Part shown: positions 28,216-36,120 of the stretch, piece after piece
How the letters are laid out: the number at the start of each line of letters is the position of its first letter
How positions within the stretch are numbered: the stretch's first letter is position 1
Assembly (NCBI GenBank): GCA_016717655.1
Contig: JADKFC010000020.1
Location: 1-52,514 of the forward strand
Reading direction: 5' to 3'
From: Saprospiraceae bacterium
GTDB lineage: Bacteria > Bacteroidota > Bacteroidia > Chitinophagales > Saprospiraceae
DNA: 52,514 bases
The notes under the pieces: model-generated
What the model saw: only the letters and a program-made list of their open reading frames with translations
What the model was told of the DNA's origin: nothing
Databases searched by the model: none
Program-made: the position numbers and the translations under genes

Positions 28216-28307
28216 GCATGACCGAATGGTTGCGTCTACGGCGCAAATCGAGTGAAATATTTCACTCGATAATGAGGGAACCGTGCAATCCCTTGCACGG
28301 CATCGAC
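28216..28307 (-). repeat. Three-hairpin element, copy 2
   Basis: Same order as copy 1 on the same strand. Hairpins A (28281-28300) and B (28247-28270) are identical to copy 1. Hairpin C (28230-28246) changed to TTGCG/CGCAA and still pairs. The two copies are 143 bp apart, separated by AT-rich DNA. Confidence 0.8.
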
Positions 28308-28324
28308 AGAACTAAATAGGATAT

Positions 28325-28413
28325 GTCGTTGCCACGCGGTTAGCGCGTGGTTCCTTCACTAAATTGATCTGCCAATCAATTTTTTTGGCAAAGCCAAAAC
28401 CGTTCAGTCATCC
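28325..28413 (+). repeat. Three-hairpin element, copy 3 (diverged, plus strand)
   Basis: GTCGTTG, hairpin A (CCACGCG / CGCGTGG, 28332-28350), TTCCTTCACTA, hairpin B (AATTGAT / ATCAATT, 28362-28381), hairpin C (TTTTGGC / GCCAAAA, AAA loop, 28383-28399), then CGTTCAGTCAT. All three stems differ in sequence from copies 1 and 2 but are perfectly paired, while linkers are conserved. Confidence 0.75.
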
Positions 28414-28458
28414 TAAGCGCAAAGCGCGCATTGACCTAAGCGCGAAGCGCGTATTGCC

Positions 28459-30102
28459 CTATTCCGTCACCACCAATTTCCCCACCGCCGACTTTCCTGT
28501 TTTGTCAATGGCTTTGATCAAGTACATACCAGACGGCAAGCCTTCAAACTCAAAGAAGTTGGATAAATGTTTGTCAAAATCACGACTCATTACCAATGCG
28601 CCTGATGAATTGAATATCTCTAACTTACCTTCATTGATCCCATTGGGAAATACAATGCGCACAGGGCCTGAGCTTGGATTGGGATAAAGGTTGAGTTGGT
28701 CTGCAATAAATTCTGTGTTGGTAGATACCGGAATCAAGCCCAGGGCTTCAGGGCTCACACGCATGGTGCTCATGGCGCGTGCATTTCCGTCTTGCTGATA
28801 TTTGTTTTCCTTCCAAATCATATTGTTTTCCTGAATCTCAAGCAATATATCACCACTAGGCAACTCATCAATTCCATTGACATAAACGAACCTATCCGGG
28901 TCCTCTGCTTTGAAAGAAGATATCAGTATCATTGAATCTTGAAGGAGCTTGTAGATATTCATGGAAAAATCCCAATTTCCAGTACTAATTTTTTTTGCAT
29001 ACAACGTGAATTCAAACAATTCGTTTGTTCTTTTATAAAAAAATGGAATTGGATAAATTTGATGATACTCTAGATCAATTTTTGCATTCATCAATCTGTT
29101 CCCCTTTAGATCATAGACTACCTGACTTACGGGAGGTTCAAACGGATCTGTTTTCGTATCAAAGCTTGTGAATATTAGTTTTTCGTGCTGGTAGGCGGTT
29201 AGCAACATATCGTTGATTGGAATCGTTTCTTGAATTCTAATTTTTTTTAAAGTCTTCAAATTCTTATCCACAAAATTAAAAATTAATGAGTCGGTTAGTT
29301 TTTTACTCTCAATGTACAAAAAGGTATCTTCATTAATCCTAGTAAAATTCACAAAACGCTCACCTTCGTAAAAAGGAATTGAATCCGTAGCACCTACTCT
29401 TCTGCCTTCTTCATCTACTAATTGAGAAACTAATTTAAAGTCTAACTTATCGTTGTATTTAACAGGATAAATGCACCGATAATTATTCCCTTCTTTATAT
29501 AAATGGTTATAAGGCCCATATTTGAATACTGCTTGAGGTAATATGACGACTGATGAATCAGCATTATCAGGAAAATAAGATGAGATTGTTAATCCAGAAT
29601 TTAAATCTAATACTTTTTTTGAAAATTGAGTTTCAAGATCAGATAGAAAACCGGAAGGATCTTTTGGATATGTATGTAAAGGAACCAATCCAACATGAAT
29701 GATATTAGTATTTTCATCCAGAAATAATGCCCTGGTAATATTGGTTCTCAAACCAGTCATAGTATGATCCTCTCTCACACTCCATATCTTCACTCCAGTA
29801 TCTAAATTTCTTTTTACTAAATAATGACCTGATGGAGTTGTCCTTTTTCCACGCAAATAATAAGTGGTTATATATTCATTCCCAATAAATAATTTTTTAG
29901 GGTCATTGTCTAAATTAAAAAAGTAATTATATCCATCGCATGAGTCACTTAGCATGCTCTCATCATATTCAGTAATATGCCATTTGGGGCTTAAATTTTT
30001 CCATTTTATTTGTTCAAAGGGTTCCACCGGTAAATTTAATTGTGCAAATATTTGTAAACTGTAAAAAATTATTAAGCAGGTAATGTATATAAAATTTTTC
30101 AT
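28459..30102 (-). CDS. Secreted protein with T9SS type A sorting domain
   Basis: The start at 30102 is chosen over 30126 because it begins a standard signal peptide (MKNFIYITCLIIFYSLQIFAQ) and because a terminator hairpin (30119-30143) covers the upstream start. The 547-aa product has about 460 residues that look like an all-beta propeller without a motif I can name, then a T9SS domain (LNLYPNPSSGPVRIVF ... GKLEIFNSSGALV ... GMYLIKA ... GKLVVTE). It is likely exported and surface-attached. The stop abuts the repeat tail module at 28434-28458. Confidence 0.85.
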   Translation of the reverse strand: MKNFIYITCLIIFYSLQIFAQLNLPVEPFEQIKWKNLSPKWHITEYDESMLSDSCDGYNYFFNLDNDPKKLFIGNEYITTYYLRGKRTTPSGHYLVKRNLDTGVKIWSVREDHTMTGLRTNITRALFLDENTNIIHVGLVPLHTYPKDPSGFLSDLETQFSKKVLDLNSGLTISSYFPDNADSSVVILPQAVFKYGPYNHLYKEGNNYRCIYPVKYNDKLDFKLVSQLVDEEGRRVGATDSIPFYEGERFVNFTRINEDTFLYIESKKLTDSLIFNFVDKNLKTLKKIRIQETIPINDMLLTAYQHEKLIFTSFDTKTDPFEPPVSQVVYDLKGNRLMNAKIDLEYHQIYPIPFFYKRTNELFEFTLYAKKISTGNWDFSMNIYKLLQDSMILISSFKAEDPDRFVYVNGIDELPSGDILLEIQENNMIWKENKYQQDGNARAMSTMRVSPEALGLIPVSTNTEFIADQLNLYPNPSSGPVRIVFPNGINEGKLEIFNSSGALVMSRDFDKHLSNFFEFEGLPSGMYLIKAIDKTGKSAVGKLVVTE

Positions 30103-30118
30103 GATTTTATTTTTGAAA

Positions 30119-30143
30119 GAGGGCACCTGAATCAGGCACCCTC
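30119..30143 (-). terminator. Terminator hairpin between two minus-strand genes
   Basis: GAGGG and CCTGA pair with TCAGG and CCCTC around a 2x2 internal loop, followed on the minus strand by CTTTCAAAAATAAAA. It lies between the stop of the lipoprotein gene (30162) and the start of the T9SS gene (30102). The T tract is weak. Confidence 0.45.
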
Positions 30144-30161
30144 GTTAATGTTAAATATTAA

Positions 30162-30911
30162 TCATAACCCCGCACAAGAATTACGACAATTGCCCAAAGT
30201 GCCTCTGCAATCATTGCTCACTGTCTCGCATCCGGGAGCTGATTCCGTGCGTGTAGCTTTTACGACCAGTACGCCATCTCTGATACAATAGTCTGTGTAG
30301 CGCACACAACAACTAATTCCACATACTACGTCTCTGAGGTTCCAAACTCCTTCTTCCTGCTCACCACAAATGGCTTTACAATTGGTCTCGATAAAAGAAG
30401 AGGCTATTGTAATAGTGCTACTTGAGCTTTCACAATCGTAATTACCTGGATGCTCTGAAATAAACTGTAGAATGACCATTTTTTCAACTGCAATTGACAC
30501 CTGCTTTCTGAAATTATCCCAGGCAGCTTCGGCTCCGGCATTGTTTCCCATTGCCCATAGTGATGACCATGTATCCAGGTTGTCACAATAAATAGTATCG
30601 TCCAATTGAAGGCTGTTGTTATTGATGACAAAATTGCCGATCGTAATAGTTACTCCTGATGGCGTAATACATCTCCTTCTAAAAAATTTCACTGGAACTT
30701 CGCATGTATCAATAACAATAACTGTATCAATGGTAGCTGTGTCACACCCATTCTGATATCCAATATCGCAAGCCCCATCAGTCAACTCCCGGGTTTGGGC
30801 ATATTGTGTTAGACTGTTATCAACATGTTCAGCATCGCTGCAGGAAAGAATATAAAAACTCATAAATGCCAACAGAATAAAGGAGAATGAAACACTGGGA
30901 CTGATTAACAA
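30162..30911 (-). CDS. Lipoprotein of unknown function, Cys-rich
   Basis: A signal peptide with lipobox (FYILSC) is followed by about 225 residues containing some 20 cysteines, which suggests disulfides outside the cell. I do not recognise the family. The only in-phase start is TTG at 30911; upstream codons (WLKG, preceded by KEISKK) stay open to a TAG beside a nine-base G run (30966-30974), so either a rare start is used or a shift in that run hides the real one. The neighbour downstream is a T9SS protein gene; a hairpin separates them. Confidence 0.65.
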   Translation of the reverse strand: MLISPSVSFSFILLAFMSFYILSCSDAEHVDNSLTQYAQTRELTDGACDIGYQNGCDTATIDTVIVIDTCEVPVKFFRRRCITPSGVTITIGNFVINNNSLQLDDTIYCDNLDTWSSLWAMGNNAGAEAAWDNFRKQVSIAVEKMVILQFISEHPGNYDCESSSSTITIASSFIETNCKAICGEQEEGVWNLRDVVCGISCCVRYTDYCIRDGVLVVKATRTESAPGCETVSNDCRGTLGNCRNSCAGL

Positions 30912-31261
30912 ACCTTTAAGCCATTTTTTTGAAATTTCTTTTGAATTTTTTCCAATTAATGTTTTGCCCCCCCCCTACTTTGGGTGAATTAAATTTTTTC
31001 ATTTTTTGAAATTATTATGTTAATAATAGCGATGGATTGTTCGGTACCATCATTACCTTAATAGTCAGGTGGTTTTTCCATAATAGCTTATTTAGGGGTT
31101 TTTAAACAATGTCAATTTTTCAAAACAAACTTAATATTTAATTTTGTTTTTAGCAATATCCCCGATATAAATTAACACAAATAGGTATAAATACGTATAA
31201 CTTTTGTTATATATTCAGTTTTCCCATTAATCAAGGCCTTGTCTTTCTGCTTACGGGTTTT
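30912..31261. other. AT-rich intergenic region
   Basis: No gene is visible. It contains a nine-base C run (30966-30974, plus strand) and a small hairpin TATAAC-TTTT-GTTATA near 31195-31211. It should carry the promoter for the lipoprotein gene on the minus strand. Confidence 0.45.
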
Positions 31262-31350
31262 CGGCAACCGCTGTCCGCTGTCCGTTGTCTGCTGTCCGTT
31301 GTCCGGCAACCGATGTCCGCCGACTGCTGTACGACAACCGTTGTCCGGCC
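31262..31350. repeat. Heptamer array, CGYTGTC words
   Basis: Tandem sevens: CGGCAAC, CGCTGTC, CGCTGTC, CGTTGTC, TGCTGTC, CGTTGTC, CGGCAAC, CGATGTC and so on, ending in GGCCCCTACACCGCT. The period is the same as in the 27.5-27.8 kb arrays but the word differs. It ends at the same phrase as the array at 27701-27805. Confidence 0.75.
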
Positions 31351-31378
31351 CCTACACCGCTAGCAAGATTTTGTCACC

Positions 31379-31504
31379 ATTTTTGAGCGATGTTCCACAT
31401 CATTCAAAAATGTCGCCAAAATTGATGCTACGTCCATACCCACCCCCACACCAGCTTCGCTGTCGTGGGGGCTGCAACATGGGACTCCTTCGGTGTCCTA
31501 CATG
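31379..31504. repeat. Array of three hairpins, second type
   Basis: Three hairpins follow each other: ATTTTTGA / TCAAAAAT (31379-31411, inner ATG/CAT), CCCCCAC / GTGGGGG with inner AGC/GCT and a TTC loop (31443-31471), and CATGGGAC-T-CC / GG-T-GTCC-TA-CATG with a TTC loop (31478-31504). The region is not coding. It could be a structured RNA or a repeat element; only one copy is in the window. Confidence 0.5.
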
Positions 31505-31564
31505 GAAAACCTAGTATATTATTAACAATAATAGGGAAATGTGTATACCGAACAAGGACCAGAC

Positions 31565-31625
31565 AGCAGTGAGCCGTAAGCGGTGAGCGGTGAGCCGTGA
31601 GCGGTAAGCGGTAAGCGGTAAGCCG
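31565..31625. repeat. Heptamer array, AGCSGTR orientation, second locus, left part
   Basis: Units AGCAGTG, AGCCGTA, AGCGGTG, AGCGGTG, AGCCGTG, AGCGGTA (three times) follow without gaps and run into the 30-nt hairpin repeat at 31626. Confidence 0.8.
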
Positions 31626-31655
31626 CCTGTCTAACTGGCGTTAGCCAGGTAGATA
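31626..31655. repeat. 30-nt hairpin repeat, copy 3
   Basis: Identical in stem and loop to the copy at 27671-27700, and again embedded in heptamer DNA, here with the same polarity on both sides. Confidence 0.75.
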
Positions 31656-31731
31656 AGCGGTGAGCCGTGAGCGGTAAAGCCGTAAGCGGTAAGCGGTGAG
31701 CGGTGAGCCGTGAGCAGTAAGCGGACAGCCG
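31656..31731. repeat. Heptamer array, AGCSGTR orientation, second locus, right part
   Basis: About ten heptamers (AGCGGTG, AGCCGTG, AGCGGTA and variants) continue after the hairpin and stop about 50 bp before the M16 peptidase start. Confidence 0.75.
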
Positions 31732-31782
31732 ATACCTCCGTAATTAAAAAAAATGTAACTTTACTTCATTAACAATACCAAC

Positions 31783-34746
31783 ATGAAAATTAGACCTTTT
31801 TTGCTGTTTGCTTTTGCGATCATTTTTACATGCTTAAAAGCCCAATCGGCTTATGAAACCAAATGGGACTCTACCGGTAAGTACCCTTATCAGTACGTGA
31901 CCAACGACCCTACCCACACCCGCATTTACACCCTGCCCAATGGACTGAGTGTGTATTTAACAGAAAACCATGCTGAACCCAGGATCATGACCCTGCTCAC
32001 TACCAAGGCAGGTAGTAAAAACGACCCTGCCGATAACACAGGACTGGCCCACTACCTGGAGCACATGCTGTTTAAAGGTACCGATGCTTACGGCTCTTTG
32101 GATTATGCCAAAGAAAAGGTAGAACTCGACAAGGTCGAGGCTTTGTATGAGCGATACAACAAAAGCAAAGATGAGGCAGAAAGGAAAAACATCTACCACC
32201 AGATCGACTCTATTTCCGGGGTAGCCGCTAAGTATGCCATTGCCAATGAGTACGACAAAATGATGTCCAACATTGGTTCCAATATGACCAATGCGTTTAC
32301 TTCTTTTGAGAATACCACTTACATGGAAAACATCCCTTCCAACAACCTGGAGAAGTTTTTGTCCATCCAGGATGAGCGCTTTAGAAATCCGGTGCTCAGG
32401 TTGTTTCACACAGAGCTGGAAGCGGTGTACGAAGAAAAAAACATCTCTCTCGACAATGGGGGCAACAAGGTTTTTGAATCGATGTTTGCTTCTCTTTTCA
32501 AAAAACACCCCTATGGTACTCAAACCACCATCGGTACCGTGGAGCACCTGAAAAACCCTTCTCTGGTAGAGATACGTAATTATTTCAACAAATACTACGT
32601 ACCCAACAACATGTGCCTCATCCTTACCGGCGACCTGGATCCCGATAAAACCATTGCCATGGTAGATCAATACCTGGGCGACTGGAAGGCTAAAAAATTG
32701 CCGCCGTTCAGGTATCAAAACGAAGACCCAAGAAATGAAATCGAAGAAATTTCAGTGAAGAGTCCTGACGAAGAAAGTGTAGCCATTGGCTTTGTGATGC
32801 CCGATCAAAATCACCCGGAAGCTGTATTGGCTGACCTGGTAAGTTCCATCCTTTACAATGGCAAGAGTGGTTTGATCGACAAAAACCTGGTCAAAAAACA
32901 AAAGGTATTGGATGCGTATGGCTTTTCATACCTGCTCAAAGATTACGGCATTATGTACATGGGTGGCAGTCCGCTACAAAATCAAAGTCTTCAGTCGGTG
33001 CGAGACCTAGTATTGCAACAAATTGCAGACTTAAAAGAAGGCAACTTTGACGAAGACCTCATCATTGCAACCATCAACAACCTCAAAGTACAGAGGGTGA
33101 GGGAGCAGGAAAACATCATGAACATGGCCTTTGTGATCAACGATCTTTTTGCTACCGACAAGAGCTGGGAAGCCCACCTGCGCAGCATCGACCGCATGAG
33201 TAAGATTACCAAAACAGACGTAGTTAATTTTGCACAAAAATGGTTTGGCAACAATTATACGGTTGTGTACAAACTTACCGGTGTTGATTCTACCGTTCAA
33301 AAAGTGGAAAAGCCTACCATCACTCCGGTAGAAGTAAACCGCGAATCTCAATCTGCCTTTTTGAAAAAGATTGTTGAAACCTCCAACCCACCATTGACTC
33401 CTGTTTTTCTTGATTACCAAAAAGACATCAACTTTGGCAGTGTGCACAAAGATGTTCCGCTTTGGGCTGTACCCAATAAGATCAATGGCTTGTTCCAGGC
33501 ATATTATGTTTTGGACATGGGCAGCCTCAATGATAAAAAATTACCCCTGGCCTTTGACTACCTCAACTATCTGGGTACTACCACCAAAACCAACGAAGAG
33601 ATCAACAAGGAATTGTACAAGCTCGCCGTCAACTTTAATGTTTCTGCCAGCGAAGACCAGGTGTACATTAGCTTTAATGGCTTGGATGAAAACTTTGAAG
33701 CCGCGGTAGACATCATCGAGTCGTTGATCAACGATGCCAAGCCGGATCAAAAAGCATTGGACAACCTGGTAAAAAGTACCATTAAGTCCAGAAACGATGC
33801 CACGATCAACAAGGGCAAGATCTTCAACGAAGCGCTCGACTACTACACCACTTATGGTGCTAAAAATCCATTCAACCAGGTGTTGAGCAATGATGAATTG
33901 AGGGCCCTGAAAGCAGAAGAGTTGGTAGGACTTATCAAAGGACTCAGTACTTACAAACACAAGATTTACTACTTCGGTCCCAGAAAAACCGATGATGTGG
34001 CGGCGTTTATGAAGAAAAAACACAAACTGCCAGCCGTGCTCAAAGAGTATCCACCTGCAGCCAAATTCAACAGGCTTGATGCCAAAGAAAATACCATCTA
34101 CTTTATAGACTACGACATGGTGCAGGCAGAGATCCAGCTGATGCGCAATGACAAGGCCTTCGATGCCAAACTGCTGCCTATGGTAAGTGCGTTTAATGAA
34201 TACTATGGCGGTGGAATGGGTTCAGTGGTATTCCAGGAAATCAGAGAATCTAAGGCCCTGGCTTACTCTACTTACAGCTACTTTGCCAGACCCTCCAAAA
34301 AAGAAGATCCTTTTGAAGCAGGCTTTTATGTAGGCACACAAGCCGATAAATTGGGTGATGCATTCAAAGCGGTAAATGAATTGCTCACTACCCTTCCGGA
34401 ATCAGAAAAGAACTGGGAGATTGGCAAAAAATCGATCAAACAAGGCTTCGAAACCCGCAGGATTTCCAAAACAGGCATCCTCTTTAATTACCAGAATGCC
34501 CTGCGCCTGGGCCTCGACCACGACATTAGAAAAGACATCTATACCAGTGTTGACACCATCGGCCTGAATGATATCAAAAAATTCCACAATGACTATATGA
34601 AAGGAAAAGCGTGGAACATCAAGGTCATGGGCTCAAAAGATAAGATTTCGATGACAGAACTGGCCAAGTATGGTAAGGTAGTTCCGCTTTCTATCAAAGA
34701 TATTTTTGGATATGAGGTGGAGAAGGATAAGGAGGTGAGACCTTGA
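31783..34746 (+). CDS. M16 family zinc peptidase, two-domain
   Basis: The signal peptide (FAIIFTCLKAQ) indicates export. The zinc site is the inverted motif HYLEH (His90, Glu93, His94) with the downstream acidic stretch ELEAVYEEKN supplying the third ligand. The 987 aa match the long form with two M16 halves; the second half lacks HxxEH, as usual, and has the YYGGGMGSVVFQEIRE segment that helps close the chamber. Such enzymes degrade short peptides in the periplasm or at the surface. It stands between repeat-rich intergenic regions and has no operon partner. Confidence 0.93.
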   Translation: MKIRPFLLFAFAIIFTCLKAQSAYETKWDSTGKYPYQYVTNDPTHTRIYTLPNGLSVYLTENHAEPRIMTLLTTKAGSKNDPADNTGLAHYLEHMLFKGTDAYGSLDYAKEKVELDKVEALYERYNKSKDEAERKNIYHQIDSISGVAAKYAIANEYDKMMSNIGSNMTNAFTSFENTTYMENIPSNNLEKFLSIQDERFRNPVLRLFHTELEAVYEEKNISLDNGGNKVFESMFASLFKKHPYGTQTTIGTVEHLKNPSLVEIRNYFNKYYVPNNMCLILTGDLDPDKTIAMVDQYLGDWKAKKLPPFRYQNEDPRNEIEEISVKSPDEESVAIGFVMPDQNHPEAVLADLVSSILYNGKSGLIDKNLVKKQKVLDAYGFSYLLKDYGIMYMGGSPLQNQSLQSVRDLVLQQIADLKEGNFDEDLIIATINNLKVQRVREQENIMNMAFVINDLFATDKSWEAHLRSIDRMSKITKTDVVNFAQKWFGNNYTVVYKLTGVDSTVQKVEKPTITPVEVNRESQSAFLKKIVETSNPPLTPVFLDYQKDINFGSVHKDVPLWAVPNKINGLFQAYYVLDMGSLNDKKLPLAFDYLNYLGTTTKTNEEINKELYKLAVNFNVSASEDQVYISFNGLDENFEAAVDIIESLINDAKPDQKALDNLVKSTIKSRNDATINKGKIFNEALDYYTTYGAKNPFNQVLSNDELRALKAEELVGLIKGLSTYKHKIYYFGPRKTDDVAAFMKKKHKLPAVLKEYPPAAKFNRLDAKENTIYFIDYDMVQAEIQLMRNDKAFDAKLLPMVSAFNEYYGGGMGSVVFQEIRESKALAYSTYSYFARPSKKEDPFEAGFYVGTQADKLGDAFKAVNELLTTLPESEKNWEIGKKSIKQGFETRRISKTGILFNYQNALRLGLDHDIRKDIYTSVDTIGLNDIKKFHNDYMKGKAWNIKVMGSKDKISMTELAKYGKVVPLSIKDIFGYEVEKDKEVRP

Positions 34747-34749
34747 TCA

Positions 34750-34925
34750 ATCACGAATTGGGCAATTCCGAATTACGAATTTATTCAATTACGAATTGGG
34801 CAATTACGAATTACGAATTTATTCAATTACGAATTGGGCAATTACGAATTACGATATTCAATTACGAATTAGGTAATTAAGAATTACGATATTCGATTAC
34901 GAATTTGAATGTCGAATTACGGATA
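34750..34925. repeat. Tandem CAATTACGAATT repeats
   Basis: About a dozen diverged copies of CAATTACGAATT and GGGCAATTACGAATTACG, with a longer period near 39 bp at the start. The words are nearly palindromic (AATTACGAATT). It follows the M16 gene directly and precedes another heptamer array. Confidence 0.75.
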
Positions 34926-35005
34926 CTGGTAGCCAGGTAGATAAGCGGTAAGCGGTAGTCGGTTAGCCGTTGACGGTAAGCGGTGAGCCGTTAGCGGTAA
35001 GCAGT
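34924..35005. repeat. Short hairpin-repeat relic plus heptamer array
   Basis: ACTGGTAGCCAGGTAGAT is the 30-nt hairpin repeat shortened by loss of its left part (34924-34942). Heptamers AGCGGTA, AGCGGTG, AGCCGTT and others follow to 35005. This is the third locus with the same combination. Confidence 0.7.
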
Positions 35006-35063
35006 TCACGAATTACAGAATTGGTGTTTTTGAAACCTGATGCTGTAATTCGTTTTTTTTTGC

Positions 35064-35897
35064 TCAATAATTAAATTGAAGAAAGTAACCGCCACCGCCG
35101 GCACCGCAGATTTTAAAGAGATTGTGTCCGGTGTCGAGGCCCTTTTTCCAGTCGGATTGGAGGGATTCTGTGATGAGGTGATTGAGGTGCGTGTATTGCA
35201 GCTTACTGATTTGATAGAATTGGTTTTGGACTTCGGCGGAGTTACCGGAAATCATGGCTTCGATGGCCTGGAGGTTGTGGTGGGCCAGGATTTCCATTTG
35301 AGATTTAAAATTGGAATCAGACAAGCGGGATTTGAAGTCTTTGACCAGGGCTTCCGTGTTTCGGCGTTGGCCGGAATCTACGGTTTGGAAGAGGGAGAGA
35401 AGGTCTGTTGACAGGGGCGTTTCTGTTACTTCTTCAGGGGTGAAGAGCAGGGTTTTTTGGGTGTAGGAAATCAAAGGGTCGACCCCTGAGCTGGAGCCAT
35501 GGAAGTAAGATTCCAGAAAGCCAAGGATGGATTTTAGGGTGAGCAGGTTCGGTTGGATGCACGATTCTGTGGTAAAAAAGCCATCGTAGATGGCGGCGAT
35601 GAGGTTACCGCTGCTGCCCAAACCATAGCCTACGGGGACCGATGAGCGTAAAAAGCCCAGGTTTTGGAGCCAATTGTCCCATTTTAGGTGGTCAAAGGTC
35701 AAAAAAGGGTAGATTTTGGTGACATCGTGGCAATTCTGGGCGAGGTTGGGGTGGGGAAAACGGTGACCGTAGTCCCATTCTGCCCACAGGGTGGTGAGGG
35801 GAGTTGCCAGTACATGACCCCCTAAAAGGGCGGTGTATTCCCCAAATAACATCAGTTTTGCGGGGTAACGGTGTTGGGTAGGAGGATTTTTTGCCAT
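35064..35897 (-). CDS. Mevalonate kinase-like GHMP kinase
   Basis: I start at 35897 (MAKNPPTQHRYPAKLMLFGEY), not at the 35969 start, since the family begins at the AKxxLFGEY strand. The ATP loop is PVGYGLGSSGN (about residue 95), the third motif ICGAGGGGYFL is at the C-terminus, and SGVDP fits the substrate side. It likely phosphorylates mevalonate or a related alcohol in isoprenoid synthesis. With the GYDIA-type kinase 8 kb away, the window holds two kinases that could serve one pathway. A short divergent promoter region separates it from the gene at 35955. Confidence 0.8.
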   Translation of the reverse strand: MAKNPPTQHRYPAKLMLFGEYTALLGGHVLATPLTTLWAEWDYGHRFPHPNLAQNCHDVTKIYPFLTFDHLKWDNWLQNLGFLRSSVPVGYGLGSSGNLIAAIYDGFFTTESCIQPNLLTLKSILGFLESYFHGSSSGVDPLISYTQKTLLFTPEEVTETPLSTDLLSLFQTVDSGQRRNTEALVKDFKSRLSDSNFKSQMEILAHHNLQAIEAMISGNSAEVQNQFYQISKLQYTHLNHLITESLQSDWKKGLDTGHNLFKICGAGGGGYFLQFNY

Positions 35898-35926
35898 AGA
35901 ATCACAAAAATGCATATAAAAATAGC

Positions 35927-35934
35927 TAACTTTG
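35927..35934 (+). promoter_or_regulatory. Bacteroidota -7 promoter element
   Basis: TAACTTTG matches TAnnTTTG and lies 20 bases before the ATG of the small membrane protein. A TTG exists at 35891 but is too far for the usual -33 spacing. Confidence 0.4.
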
Positions 35935-35954
35935 GGGCCTAAACTGAAAAAGTT

Positions 35955-36110
35955 ATGACCACAAACCAAAAAAGCCTTACCAAATACTGGATTTTCTTTG
36001 CAGCATCTGTTTTTGCTTGTTTGTTGAGCTTTGTCTTCCTACCTGAATGGTGTTGGGTTACCTTCCCGTTTATGTGTACTTACTTTGTACAGGCTCTTGA
36101 CTGGATGTAA
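35955..36110 (+). CDS. 51-aa single-pass membrane protein
   Basis: ATG at 35955, TAA at 36108-36110. The peptide begins MTTNQKSLTKYW and has a hydrophobic segment IFFAASVFACLLSFVFL followed by a Trp/Cys/Phe-rich tail. It is preceded by a -7 promoter match and ends 10 bp before the DUF2147 gene, so the two are probably one transcript. I know no family; spacing and composition support it as a real gene. Confidence 0.6.
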   Translation: MTTNQKSLTKYWIFFAASVFACLLSFVFLPEWCWVTFPFMCTYFVQALDWM

Positions 36111-36120
36111 TTTTCACTCC

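Noticed and set aside
28086..28319. Open frame of 77 codons with an internal peptide repeat
   Set aside because: It runs through two copies of the three-hairpin element; the repeated peptide comes from repeated DNA with stems, and no start signal or codon bias supports it.
31239..31514. Open frame of 91 codons on the plus strand
   Set aside because: It reads heptamer array and hairpin DNA; the Cys/Pro-rich peptide is a by-product of composition.
31957..34023. Minus-strand frames of up to 253 codons opposite the M16 peptidase
   Set aside because: The plus strand encodes a complete peptidase with zinc site; the opposite frames have no features.
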